NCBI RefSeq assembly: GCF_013328205.1
Contig: NZ_JABULH010000001.1
Coordinates: 511,610 to 575,609, forward strand
Direction: 5' to 3'
Source of the DNA: Sphingomonas hominis
Lineage (GTDB): Bacteria; Pseudomonadota; Alphaproteobacteria; Sphingomonadales; Sphingomonadaceae
DNA length: 64,000 nucleotides
In this document: positions 10,557-18,140 of the stretch, piece after piece
Position numbering within the stretch: the stretch's first letter is position 1
Layout of the letters: every line of letters begins with the position of its first letter
The notes under the pieces: model-generated
What the model was told of the DNA's origin: nothing
Seen by the model: only the letters and a program-made list of their open reading frames with translations
Database searches by the model: none
Translations under genes and position numbers: made by a program

Positions 10557-11636
10557 TCAGGCGAACAGTTTCGCCCAGCCGCGCTTGGCGCGGTCCTTCC
10601 AGTGACCCCGGTGGTAGGCGTCGCTGGCGAGCAGCGGCATCACCGAGCCGGCCTCGGCGAAGACCATCTGCTCGATGCCGGTGTTGACCTTGCCCCAGCT
10701 CGCTGCCTCCTGCAGCGTCGAGGACGAGCAGGCGCCGTCGCGCACGTCGGCGACGGTGATCTGCACCGCGTATTTGTGGACTTCGACGTCCTCGTGGCCG
10801 AGGATCTCGGCGCAGACGACGGTGTCCTGGATGAAGTTCTTCGGCACGCCGCCGCCGATCATGAGGAGACCGGTGGTGCCCGCCTCGATCTTGATCTGCG
10901 TGAGCTCGCGGAAGTCGGCGATCGCGTCGAGCACCATGTAGGGACGGCCTTCCTTCGCCGCGTCGACCTGATGCTTGACGAGGCCGAACCCTGCGGACGA
11001 GTCGACGAACGCCGGGCAGAAGATCGGCACGTCATGCTCGTAGGCGAGTTTGACGAGGCTGTTGTCCTTCTTGCCGTGCTCGACGAGATATTTGCCCATC
11101 TCGCGGATGAACGCGCGGCTCGAATAGGGCTTCGGCTCCAGGCTTTCCGCGATCTTGTTGATCGTGAAGTCGCAGTCCTGCAGCTGCTGCTCGTCGATGT
11201 AGGTGTCGTAGATGCGGTCGATGTAGAGCGAGCGCAGCGTGTCGTCGTCGGGCACCTCGAGCGCCTGGTAATGCTTGTGACCCAGGCCCTCGAAGAAATC
11301 CATGTCGACGATCGTCGCGCCGGTAGCGACGATCACGTCGACCATCTTGTTGCGCACCAGCTCGGCATACAGGTCCATGCAGCCGCCCGCCGAGGTCGAG
11401 CCGGCGATGACGAGCACGACCGTGCAATCCTTGTCGGCGAGCATGTCGTTGTAGATCTTGGTCGCGCGGCCGAGATCGCGGCTGGTGAAGCTCATGTCGC
11501 TCATCGCGTCAACGATCGGGCGCGCGTCGAAGCTTTTGATGTCGATGTGCTTGACCTGCTTCGACAGCAGTTCAGCCTTACGGGTGTCGTTGATTGGCGC
11601 GTTGGCGCCTGCAGTCTTGGTGAGGGTGTCAGTCAT
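10557..11636 (-). CDS. Deoxyhypusine synthase-family enzyme (probable homospermidine synthase)
   Basis: 359 residues, the length of deoxyhypusine synthases. The catalytic Lys is present at residue 266 in IGGGVPKNFIQD, and the substrate-binding block VADVRDGACSSSTLQEAASWGK aligns with the DHS active site. Bacteria lack the eIF5A substrate; bacterial DHS homologues transfer the aminobutyl group of spermidine or putrescine to make homospermidine. This gene lies directly downstream of ornithine decarboxylase, which supplies putrescine. The ATG at 11636 has GGGAG seven bases upstream. Enzyme family is certain; the homospermidine product is inferred. Confidence 0.88.
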   Translation of the reverse strand: MTDTLTKTAGANAPINDTRKAELLSKQVKHIDIKSFDARPIVDAMSDMSFTSRDLGRATKIYNDMLADKDCTVVLVIAGSTSAGGCMDLYAELVRNKMVDVIVATGATIVDMDFFEGLGHKHYQALEVPDDDTLRSLYIDRIYDTYIDEQQLQDCDFTINKIAESLEPKPYSSRAFIREMGKYLVEHGKKDNSLVKLAYEHDVPIFCPAFVDSSAGFGLVKHQVDAAKEGRPYMVLDAIADFRELTQIKIEAGTTGLLMIGGGVPKNFIQDTVVCAEILGHEDVEVHKYAVQITVADVRDGACSSSTLQEAASWGKVNTGIEQMVFAEAGSVMPLLASDAYHRGHWKDRAKRGWAKLFA

Positions 11637-11694
11637 GGGATGCTCCCGCATGATCGGCGCGGCGTCGTTCAAAGGGGACGCGCAAACCCGTAGC

Positions 11695-11722
11695 AACGGC
11701 GACGCTGATGTGCGTCGCCGTT
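11695..11722 (-). promoter_or_regulatory. Perfect 11-bp stem hairpin between odc and dhs
   Basis: AACGGCGACGC and GCGTCGCCGTT form a perfect 11-bp stem around a 6-base loop, in the 106-bp gap between the decarboxylase stop and the DHS start. No T-run follows on the minus strand. It could be a partial terminator, an RNA-processing site or a stabilising structure that sets the ratio of the two enzymes. Confidence 0.5.
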
Positions 11723-11742
11723 CAACCGTTGCAAGTGCTTGA

Positions 11743-12987
11743 TTACAGCTTGACGACGTTCGAGGTGATCTCGGCGCGTTCCTGCTTGCCGTTGTCCTGC
11801 TCGACCGTGTCGTAGAGCGACACCATGGGCTCGTCGGTGACCACAACGGTCTCGTCCGAGCCGAAGCCGTTGAACGCGGTGCGCATCGCCGAGCCGTAAG
11901 CGCCGAGCATGCCGATCTCGATATAATCGCCCGCCTGAACATCGGCGGGCAGCAGGAACGGGCCTGCCATATGGTCGAGATCGTCGCAGGTCGGGCCGTA
12001 GAACGAGAACGGATGATCGCGCACGGTCGACTCGGGCTCGCGCAGCAGCGTCACCGGGAAGCGCCAGCCGATGTGCGCGGCGTCGAACAGCGCGCCATAC
12101 GCGCCGTCGTTGATGTACAGCTCGTTGCCGCGGCGACGCTCCACGCGCACCACGACGCTACTGTATTCAGCGCACAAAGCGCGACCCGGCTCGGCCCAGA
12201 GCTCGGCCGAATAGGAAATCGGCAGGCTCTCGAACGCGCGGTGGATCGTCTCGAAGTAGCGCTCGAGCGGGGGCGGCTCCATGCCGGGGTAGCTGGACGG
12301 GAAGCCGCCGCCGACGTCGATGACGTCGACCGTCACCGCCGCGTCGACGATCGCGGCGCGCACGCGCTCCATCGCGTCGGCATAGGCGTCGGGCGTCATC
12401 GCCTGGCTGCCGACGTGGAAGCAGATGCCGAGCGCGTCGGCGGCCTGGCGCGCGGCGAATAGCAGCTCCTTCGCCTCGTGCGGCGCGACGCCGAACTTGG
12501 ACGCGAGGCTGAGTTTCGAATGCTCCGACGACACACGCAGCCGGACGCAGAGCGTCAGGTCGGTCGCGTTGCCGGTCGCGCGCATGATCTTGTCCAGCTC
12601 CTCGATCGAATCGAGGCTGAACGTGCGGACGCCGTGCGTCGCATAAGCTTCGCGCACCGCTTCCTCGGCCTTAACCGGGTGCATGAAGCAGAGCGTCGCC
12701 TGCGGCAGCGTGCGCGCGACGAGGCGCACCTCGGCGAGGCTGGCGACGTCGTAATGCGTAATGCCATTGTCCCACAGGATCTGCAGGAGCTCGGGGCTCG
12801 GGTTCGCCTTCACCGCATACATGGAGCGGCCCGGAAACTTCTCCGAGAAGAAGCGGGCGGCCCGCGCCGCGGCGTGGGGACGAACGAGCGTGACCGGCTG
12901 AACCGGTCCACCCTTGGCGATGTCGATGCCGCTACGGACGGCAGTCGATTGGGGCGCTAGCCCCAGCGCGCTATGATGCTGGTGCAA
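11743..12987 (-). CDS. Ornithine decarboxylase (PLP fold-III)
   Basis: 414 residues from the chosen TTG start at 12987, which has GGAGGT 9 bp upstream (12996-13001). It is a fold-III (alanine-racemase-like) decarboxylase: PLP Lys60 in MYAVKANPSPELL, HVGSQ, the glycine loop DVGGGFPSSYPG, the PLP-phosphate segment AEPGRAL, and the C-terminal GPTCDDLDHM that contributes the substrate-binding Cys/Asp. This is the eukaryotic-type ornithine decarboxylase found in alphaproteobacteria. It makes putrescine for the DHS-like enzyme downstream. Lysine activity cannot be excluded from sequence. An upstream in-frame ATG at 13065 would lengthen it but lies in the leader. Confidence 0.88.
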   Translation of the reverse strand: MHQHHSALGLAPQSTAVRSGIDIAKGGPVQPVTLVRPHAAARAARFFSEKFPGRSMYAVKANPSPELLQILWDNGITHYDVASLAEVRLVARTLPQATLCFMHPVKAEEAVREAYATHGVRTFSLDSIEELDKIMRATGNATDLTLCVRLRVSSEHSKLSLASKFGVAPHEAKELLFAARQAADALGICFHVGSQAMTPDAYADAMERVRAAIVDAAVTVDVIDVGGGFPSSYPGMEPPPLERYFETIHRAFESLPISYSAELWAEPGRALCAEYSSVVVRVERRRGNELYINDGAYGALFDAAHIGWRFPVTLLREPESTVRDHPFSFYGPTCDDLDHMAGPFLLPADVQAGDYIEIGMLGAYGSAMRTAFNGFGSDETVVVTDEPMVSLYDTVEQDNGKQERAEITSNVVKL

Positions 12988-13037
12988 TTCAAGGGACCTC
13001 CGCGCCACGGCGAAGCCGCGGACTTGTTGTTCGACAT
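12957..13037 (-). CDS. Possible 26-aa leader ORF overlapping odc start
   Basis: An ATG at 13037 preceded by AAGG opens a 26-codon frame (MSNNKSAASPWRGGPLNC...) that passes through the odc Shine-Dalgarno and start codon in another frame and stops at 12957 inside odc. If translated, ribosomes would unfold the hairpin next to the odc ribosome-binding site. This could be a regulatory leader peptide or chance; its coding nature is unproven. Confidence 0.3.
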   Translation of the reverse strand: MSNNKSAASPWRGGPLNCTSIIARWG

Positions 13038-13100
13038 AAGCACTGCCTTGCGGTGGAAGTCCCATGGGGCAGCGGACGGGTCACATAGGTTCGTGATACC
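12988..13100 (-). promoter_or_regulatory. Structured 5' leader of odc (speF-motif-like)
   Basis: The segment before odc contains a GC hairpin (CCGCG at 13000-13004 pairing with CGCGG at 13017-13021) whose edge overlaps the GGAGGT ribosome-binding site, preceded by the stretch TATGTCGAACAACAAG. A conserved leader RNA called speF is known upstream of ornithine decarboxylase genes in alphaproteobacteria. Position and architecture fit, but the match was not tested against a covariance model. Confidence 0.4.
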
Positions 13101-13149
13101 CCCCTGTAAAGCGTTTCGCGGGCCCTTGTTTCGTGGCATTCCGCGAGAC

Positions 13150-14109
13150 GTGACAATTTTACGACAACCGACGCGTGCAGGGGTGCGCGATGCCGCGGCG
13201 AAGGTCGCCGCGATCCTGCCGCAGACACCGTTATACGTGGTGACGATCGAGGGGGTGGCGGTCGCGATGAAGGCCGAATCGCTCCAGCCCACGGGTGCGT
13301 TCAAGATCCGCGGCGCGTGGCATCGGCTGACCGCCCTGGACGAGGCGGCGCGGGGGCGGGGTGTGGTCGCCTTCTCCAGCGGGAACCATGCGCAGGGGAT
13401 CGCCTGGGCGGCGAAGCGGTTGGGCATTTCGGCGACGATCGTGATGCCGGCGGACGCGCCCAAGGCGAAGCGCGAGGCGACGCTGGCGCTGGGGGCCGAG
13501 GTGGTCGATTACGACCGGGTGAGCGAGAGCCGAGAGGCGATCGCGGCGCGGCTGGCGGAGGCGCGGGGGGCGACGCTGGTCCCGAGTTTCGACGATCCGT
13601 GGATCATCGAGGGGCAGGGCAGCGCGGGCGTCGAGGCGGCGGAGCAGATGGCGGCGGCGGGGCTGGGGCCATGTACGCGCGTCGCGGTGCCGTGTGGCGG
13701 TGGCGGGTTGGCGGCGGGCGTCGCGCTCGCGCTAAAGGATTCGGCGATCACCGTGGTCGAGCCCGAGGGCTGGGACGACATGCGGCGTAGCCTGGAGGCG
13801 AGCTGGATCGAGCCGGTGGGGCCGAACCCGCCGCCGACCGCGTGCGATGCGCTCCAGACGAAGCAGGTGTCGCCGCTGACGTTCGATGTGCTCAGTCGGC
13901 GCGACGCGACGGGCGTGGCGGTAAGCGAGGCGGAGGTGCGTTCGGCTCAGCGCTGGGCCGCGGAGCGGTTGCGGTTGGTGGTGGAGCCCGGCGGGGCGGT
14001 GGCGCTCGCGGCGCTGCTCGCCGGCAAGGTGGCGTTGGAGCCGGGGTTGCTGGTGATCCTGTCGGGCGGGAACGTTGATATCGACGCTTATGCGCGGGCG
14101 ATCGCGTGA
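13150..14109 (+). CDS. Threonine/serine dehydratase
   Basis: 319 residues from the GTG at 13150, the normal length for the catabolic or biosynthetic catalytic domain without the ACT-like regulatory domain of IlvA. PLP Lys52 is in PTGAFKIRG. The phosphate-binding glycine loop is CGGGGLAAG, and FSSGNHAQG is the conserved substrate/cofactor segment. It converts L-threonine (and probably serine) to a 2-oxo acid plus ammonia. It is divergent from odc and shares a 162-bp intergenic region with it. The next small gene overlaps its stop. Confidence 0.85.
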   Translation: MTILRQPTRAGVRDAAAKVAAILPQTPLYVVTIEGVAVAMKAESLQPTGAFKIRGAWHRLTALDEAARGRGVVAFSSGNHAQGIAWAAKRLGISATIVMPADAPKAKREATLALGAEVVDYDRVSESREAIAARLAEARGATLVPSFDDPWIIEGQGSAGVEAAEQMAAAGLGPCTRVAVPCGGGGLAAGVALALKDSAITVVEPEGWDDMRRSLEASWIEPVGPNPPPTACDALQTKQVSPLTFDVLSRRDATGVAVSEAEVRSAQRWAAERLRLVVEPGGAVALAALLAGKVALEPGLLVILSGGNVDIDAYARAIA

Positions 14110-14285
14110 GCGGCTCTTACGACTCGATCGCCGCGGCCGCGCCGGGGATTGCGATGCTGGCGGCGTTCGCTTGCGCGATCGGCGGCGGGGTGTTGATCGG
14201 CAAGGGGCACGATCGGCGTAAGGGCGTGCTGATGATCGTCATGGCGTTGGTGCTGGTCGCGAATGTTGCGATCTGGACGCTGTGA
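14106..14285 (+). CDS. Small two-helix membrane protein
   Basis: 59 residues: MSGSYDSIAAAAPGIAMLAA..., starting with GTG that overlaps the dehydratase stop (GTGA). Two hydrophobic helices (about 13-32 and 41-57) are separated by the basic turn GKGHDRRKG. The overlap indicates translational coupling. No known family was recognised. Confidence 0.6.
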   Translation: MSGSYDSIAAAAPGIAMLAAFACAIGGGVLIGKGHDRRKGVLMIVMALVLVANVAIWTL

Positions 14286-14295
14286 CGACGTGCGG

Positions 14296-14471
14296 AAGGT
14301 CACGCGAAGGTCACACCAATGCGCGGTGCCGCGGGGTCGAAGGTCACGCGAAGGTCACACCAATGCACGGTGCCGCGGGATGGAAGGTCACGCGAAGGTC
14401 ACACCAATGCGCGGCGGTTTGGCGCGGAAGGTCACGCTAAGGTCATGCCAATGCGCGGTACCGTGGTCGGT
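14296..14471. repeat. Four 44-bp tandem repeats
   Basis: Four imperfect units start at 14296, 14340, 14384 and 14428 with an exact 44-bp period. Each begins AAGGTCACGC, then AAGGTCACACCAATGCGCGG, so each unit also holds a short internal direct repeat AAGGTCA. The last unit is most diverged. The region lies downstream of the dehydratase/small membrane gene and has no convincing ORF. It is not a CRISPR: repeats are contiguous with no spacers. Confidence 0.85.
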
Positions 14472-14580
14472 GCGCCGCGCTGTGGCAACGTGGCGGTTTG
14501 GTGACTGAGGACGATGAGAAAGAGCGGGATTTGGGACTGCTCGGGTGCTGAGCGTTTCCGGGCAGCTTGTCAGACGTTCT

Positions 14581-14666
14581 TCGTCGAGCCGGACTTGATC
14601 CGGGGTCCCGCTTCTGAGCCGGGCGGGAGGAGGTAGCGGGATCCCGGATCAAGTCCGGGATGACGG
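14581..14666. repeat. REP-like palindrome, copy 1 (two-armed)
   Basis: Left arm CCGGACTTGATCCGGGGTCCCGC and right arm GCGGGATCCCGGATCAAGTC... are reverse complements around a ~22-bp centre. It could form a long hairpin. The right arm recurs in at least eight other intergenic spaces of this window. Confidence 0.75.
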
Positions 14667-14765
14667 TGAGTTGTACGGGTTGAGGGCTGCTCTAGCGGGA
14701 GGGGGAGGTGTAGGACAGGGGGAGCCGTGTGCGGCGAGCCGTTCTGCACGGGCGGGGCGGGAGGC

Positions 14766-14861
14766 CGACACGAGCAAAGCCCGTGTCGTCGGTCGGCGCG
14801 GTGCGCCGCCGACCGCGCTGGTCGCCGGGGCGCGGAATAGCCGTGGCTATTCCGCTGCGAC
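14766..14861. repeat. Multi-hairpin intergenic element, copy B
   Basis: Three hairpins in a row: GACACGAGC/GCCCGTGTC (14767-14787), GGTCGGCG/CGCCGACC (14791-14814), and GCGGAATAGC/GCTATTCCGC (14832-14855). The last is followed by CTCAG, in which TCA is the stop codon of the minus-strand hydrolase. It resembles copy A in order, in the GTGGCTA loop region and in touching a stop codon. Confidence 0.6.
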
Positions 14862-15524
14862 TCAGCGGATCGGTGAATTCGGATCCAGCCGCATGTCGAG
14901 GTAATTGTCCACGCTCTTCATCAGGTCGGGCATCTCATGCTCGAAGAAGTGGTTCGCGCGCGGGATCGTGTCGTGGTGGATCGTGATGTGTTTCTGCGTG
15001 CGCAGCTTGTCGACCAGCTTCTGCGTCGCGGGCGGGGTCGCCACCTCGTCCTCGGCGCCCTGGATGATGATCCCCGACGAGGGGCAGGGTGCGAGAAAGG
15101 TGAAGTCGTAGAGGTTGGCGGGCGGCGCGATCGAGATGAAGCCGCGAATTTCGGGGCGACGCATCAGGAGCTGCATGCCGATCCACGCGCCGAAGCTGAA
15201 CCCGGCGATCCACGTCGTCTGCGCCTCTGGGTGGAAGCTTTGGATCCAGTCGAGCGCGGCGGCGGCATCGGACAGTTCGCCGACGCCGTTGTCGAACACG
15301 CCCTGGCTCTTGCCGACGCCGCGGAAGTTGAAGCGCAGCGTGGCGAAGCCGCGGCGCTGGAACGTCTTGTAGAGTTCCTGCACGATGCGGTTGTTCATCG
15401 TGCCGCCCGCGTTCGGGTGCGGGTGGAGGATCATCGCGACGGGCGCGCGCGGGCGCGGCGCAGGGGCGAAGCGGCCTTCGATGCGACCTTCGGGACCGGG
15501 AAAGATGACTTCGGGCATGGTCAC
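14862..15524 (-). CDS. Alpha/beta hydrolase (COG2945-type)
   Basis: 220 residues. The nucleophile elbow is GFSFGAW and the likely catalytic His is in ANHFFEHE. The oxyanion region LHPHPNAGGTMNN and FRGVGKSQG are typical of the COG2945 alpha/beta hydrolase group, of unknown substrate. No signal peptide, so cytoplasmic. The start could be GTG at 15524 or ATG at 15518. It is divergent from the cysteine desulfurase pair. Confidence 0.8.
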   Translation of the reverse strand: MTMPEVIFPGPEGRIEGRFAPAPRPRAPVAMILHPHPNAGGTMNNRIVQELYKTFQRRGFATLRFNFRGVGKSQGVFDNGVGELSDAAAALDWIQSFHPEAQTTWIAGFSFGAWIGMQLLMRRPEIRGFISIAPPANLYDFTFLAPCPSSGIIIQGAEDEVATPPATQKLVDKLRTQKHITIHHDTIPRANHFFEHEMPDLMKSVDNYLDMRLDPNSPIR

Positions 15525-15592
15525 TCGTTATATGATGCGTGGGGACGCGCGAGCGCCCGGAATGGCGCGCTATATAGGCGCAGAGCCCGAGA

Positions 15593-16669
15593 ATGGAACG
15601 TTTTGTGTCTGACCGTCTCTATCTGGATCACGCCGCGACGACGCCGATGACCGCAGGCGCGCGCGCGGCCGTGCTGGCGGGCATGGCGATCTGGGCCAAT
15701 CCGTCGTCGCCGCACGGCGAGGGACGCGCAGCGCGCAAGGCGTTGGAAGAAGCGCGCGCGCAGGTGGCGGCGGCCTATGGCTGGACGGGCGAAGTGCTGT
15801 TCACCAGCGGAGCGAGCGAATCGCTCGGGATTGCGCTCAACCGCGTTCACGCACCCGCGCGGTACGCGAGCGCGGTCGAGCATGACGCGGTGTGGCGGTC
15901 GGGCGCGGACCCGCGGGTGCTCCCGGTCGACGAACAGGGCGTGGTGACGCGCGAGGGGCTGGACGTAGTGAGCGGTGGGCTGGTGTGCGTGCAATGGTGC
16001 AACAGCGAGACGGGGGTGCGGCAACCGATCGCGGGGATTGCGGAGGCGGTGCATGCCGCGGGCGCGCTGCTGCTGGTCGACGCGGCGCAGATGCCCGCAG
16101 GCGAGGGGGCGGAGGTTGCGGCGCACGCCGATCTGGTGGCCTTGTCGGCGCACAAGCGCGGTGGACCGCCGGGCGTCGGCGCGCTGCTGGTGCGCGATTT
16201 GGCGGTGCTGGCGCCATCGGGCGGGCAGGAACGCGGTTACCGCGCGGGGACGGAGAATCTACCGGGCGTGCTCGGTTATGCAGCAGCGCTGGAGGAGGCC
16301 GAGCCGGTCGAACGCTGGGTGCGCTTACGCGAACGGCTTGACGACGCGATCCGGCGGTCGGGCGGCGACGTAGTGGGCGAGGACGCCGCGCGGCATCCCG
16401 CGATCGGCAGCTATCGGATGCCCGGCGTGGCGGCGAACGCACAACTGATCCGCTTCGACCTGAGCGGGATCGCGGTGTCGGCGGGGAGCGCGTGCGCGAG
16501 CGGGAGCTTGAAGCCGAGTCACGTGCTGCGTGCGATGGGGTGGGACGAGGCGCGGACGCGCGAGGTGGTGCGCGTCAGCTTCGGTCGGACGACGGACGAG
16601 CGCGATGTCGAACGCTTCATCGCCGCGTGGCGCGGCATCGCGCGCGAGACGCGGACGTTCGCGGCGTGA
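15593..16669 (+). CDS. Cysteine desulfurase (NifS/IscS family) 1
   Basis: 358 residues, class-V aminotransferase fold. The start is LYLDHAATTPM. The PLP Lys is in ALSAHKRGG. The mobile catalytic Cys is in SAGSACASGSLKPSHVL. It would take sulfur from cysteine for Fe-S or other thio-cofactor assembly. It is followed by a second desulfurase (4-bp overlap) and an adrenodoxin-type ferredoxin. The substrate-loop context differs from copy 2, so the two may be specialised. Confidence 0.88.
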   Translation: MERFVSDRLYLDHAATTPMTAGARAAVLAGMAIWANPSSPHGEGRAARKALEEARAQVAAAYGWTGEVLFTSGASESLGIALNRVHAPARYASAVEHDAVWRSGADPRVLPVDEQGVVTREGLDVVSGGLVCVQWCNSETGVRQPIAGIAEAVHAAGALLLVDAAQMPAGEGAEVAAHADLVALSAHKRGGPPGVGALLVRDLAVLAPSGGQERGYRAGTENLPGVLGYAAALEEAEPVERWVRLRERLDDAIRRSGGDVVGEDAARHPAIGSYRMPGVAANAQLIRFDLSGIAVSAGSACASGSLKPSHVLRAMGWDEARTREVVRVSFGRTTDERDVERFIAAWRGIARETRTFAA

Positions 16670-17751
16670 TCTACCTCGATTATCAGGCGACGACGCCGCT
16701 CGCGCCCGAGGCGCTCGACGCGATGCTGCCGTGGTTGCGGGACGGGTTCGCCAACCCGCATTCGCCACACCGCGCCGGACGCGCGGCCAAGGCGGCGGTC
16801 GAGGTCGCGCGGGGCGAGGTGGCGCGGCTGTTGCCGGCGGGCGGGCGCGTCGCCTTCACCAGCGGCGCGACCGAGGCGCTCAATTGGGCGATCAAGGGCA
16901 CGAGCGGCGGCATCGTTACGCTCGCGACCGAACATGCCGCGGTGCTCGACACGGTTGCCGCAGAGGCGGCGCGCGGGCGCGCGGTGACGGTGCTGACGGT
17001 CGGGCAGGACGGCTCGGTCGACCTCGACATGGCGCGCGCGGCGATCGTGCCGGGCACGGGGCTGGTCGCGGCGATGCTGGTCAACAACGAGATCGGGGTG
17101 GTGCAGCCGGTCGGAGCACTGGCCGACATGGCTCATGCGGCGGGAGCGGTGATGCTGTGCGACGCGGTGCAGGGCTATGGCCGCGTCGCGGTCCCCGAGA
17201 CAGTCAATCTGGTCGCGGTGTCGGCCCACAAGGTGCATGGGCCGAAGGGCGTCGGTGCGCTGTGGATGCGTGACGGCGTGACGATCGCGCCGTTGCTCCA
17301 CGGCGGCAATCAGGAAGACGGACGCTCTGGCACGCTCAGCCCGGCATTGTGCGTGGGGTTCGAGGTGGCGGCGCGGTTGATGCGCGAGCGGGCGGACGAG
17401 GATGCGGCGCACGTCGAGCGGCTTTGGCGGGTGGCGGTCGATCTGCTGCCGGGATGGGCAATCAACGGCGCGGTCGACCCACGCTATCGCGGCAATCTGA
17501 ACGTCCGCCGCACTGGGCTCGACGTCAACCGATTGATGAGCGAGCTGCGCGACCTGGCTTTCTCGGCCGGCAGTGCGTGCGCGAGCGGATCGGGCCGCGC
17601 CAGCCACGTGCTGCGAGCGATCGGGCTCTCCGACGCCGCGGCGCGTAGCTCGATCAGGCTCGGCTTCGGGCGTTATACGACCGAGGAGGAGCTACGCGCC
17701 GGGATTGGCCGGATCGCCGCTGCCGCCGACGCGCAGAGGATCGCGGCATGA
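16666..17751 (+). CDS. Cysteine desulfurase (NifS/IscS family) 2
   Basis: 361 residues from the GTG at 16666, which overlaps the previous stop (GTGA). Motifs: YLDYQATTPL, the internal TEHAAVLDT, the PLP Lys in AVSAHKVHGPKG, and the catalytic Cys in SAGSACASGSGRASHVL. This copy looks closer to classical IscS than the first. It overlaps the downstream ferredoxin by 4 bp, so all three proteins are coupled in translation. Confidence 0.9.
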   Translation: MIYLDYQATTPLAPEALDAMLPWLRDGFANPHSPHRAGRAAKAAVEVARGEVARLLPAGGRVAFTSGATEALNWAIKGTSGGIVTLATEHAAVLDTVAAEAARGRAVTVLTVGQDGSVDLDMARAAIVPGTGLVAAMLVNNEIGVVQPVGALADMAHAAGAVMLCDAVQGYGRVAVPETVNLVAVSAHKVHGPKGVGALWMRDGVTIAPLLHGGNQEDGRSGTLSPALCVGFEVAARLMRERADEDAAHVERLWRVAVDLLPGWAINGAVDPRYRGNLNVRRTGLDVNRLMSELRDLAFSAGSACASGSGRASHVLRAIGLSDAAARSSIRLGFGRYTTEEELRAGIGRIAAAADAQRIAA

Positions 17752-18053
17752 GATTGTTCGTGACCGATGGTGACGCGGTGTCCGAGTTCGCGGGCGAGCC
17801 GGGCGAGCGGTTGCTCGATGCCTGCCAGCGCGCCGGACTCCCGCTCGAAGGGACGTGTGGCGGGGACATGGCGTGCGCGACCTGCCACGTTGTCCTTGCT
17901 GCCGCCGATTTCGATCGCCTGTCGCCTGCGAGCGAGGAGGAAGAGGACATGCTCGACCTGGTGCCGAATGCGCGGCGTACCAGCCGGCTGGCGTGTCAGA
18001 TCGTGCTGACGCCGGCGCTGGAAGAACTGGGGCTCAGCCTTCCTGCCGCCTGA
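17748..18053 (+). CDS. 2Fe-2S ferredoxin, adrenodoxin type
   Basis: 101 residues. Three cluster cysteines lie in CGGDMACATC-type spacing (GTCGGDMACATCHVV) and the fourth in RLACQIVL, the pattern of adrenodoxin/Isc ferredoxins. The family donates electrons during Fe-S cluster assembly or to P450s; placement after two desulfurases favours Fe-S assembly. ATGA overlap with the gene before. Confidence 0.9.
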   Translation: MRLFVTDGDAVSEFAGEPGERLLDACQRAGLPLEGTCGGDMACATCHVVLAAADFDRLSPASEEEEDMLDLVPNARRTSRLACQIVLTPALEELGLSLPAA

Positions 18054-18140
18054 CTCTCGCCTGACCGACCGGTTCAGGAACCAGCAGGACCACTGGCCTA
18101 TTCTGCGCGTGGTGGGTGGGCGCGTAGAGGAGTAACAGGC

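Noticed and set aside
12988-13065. In-frame N-terminal extension of ODC from ATG at 13065
   Set aside because: The strong GGAGGT site sits inside it and points to the TTG at 12987; the extension has no family similarity.
14296-14471. CRISPR array
   Set aside because: The 44-bp units are contiguous and similar over their full length; no variable spacers.
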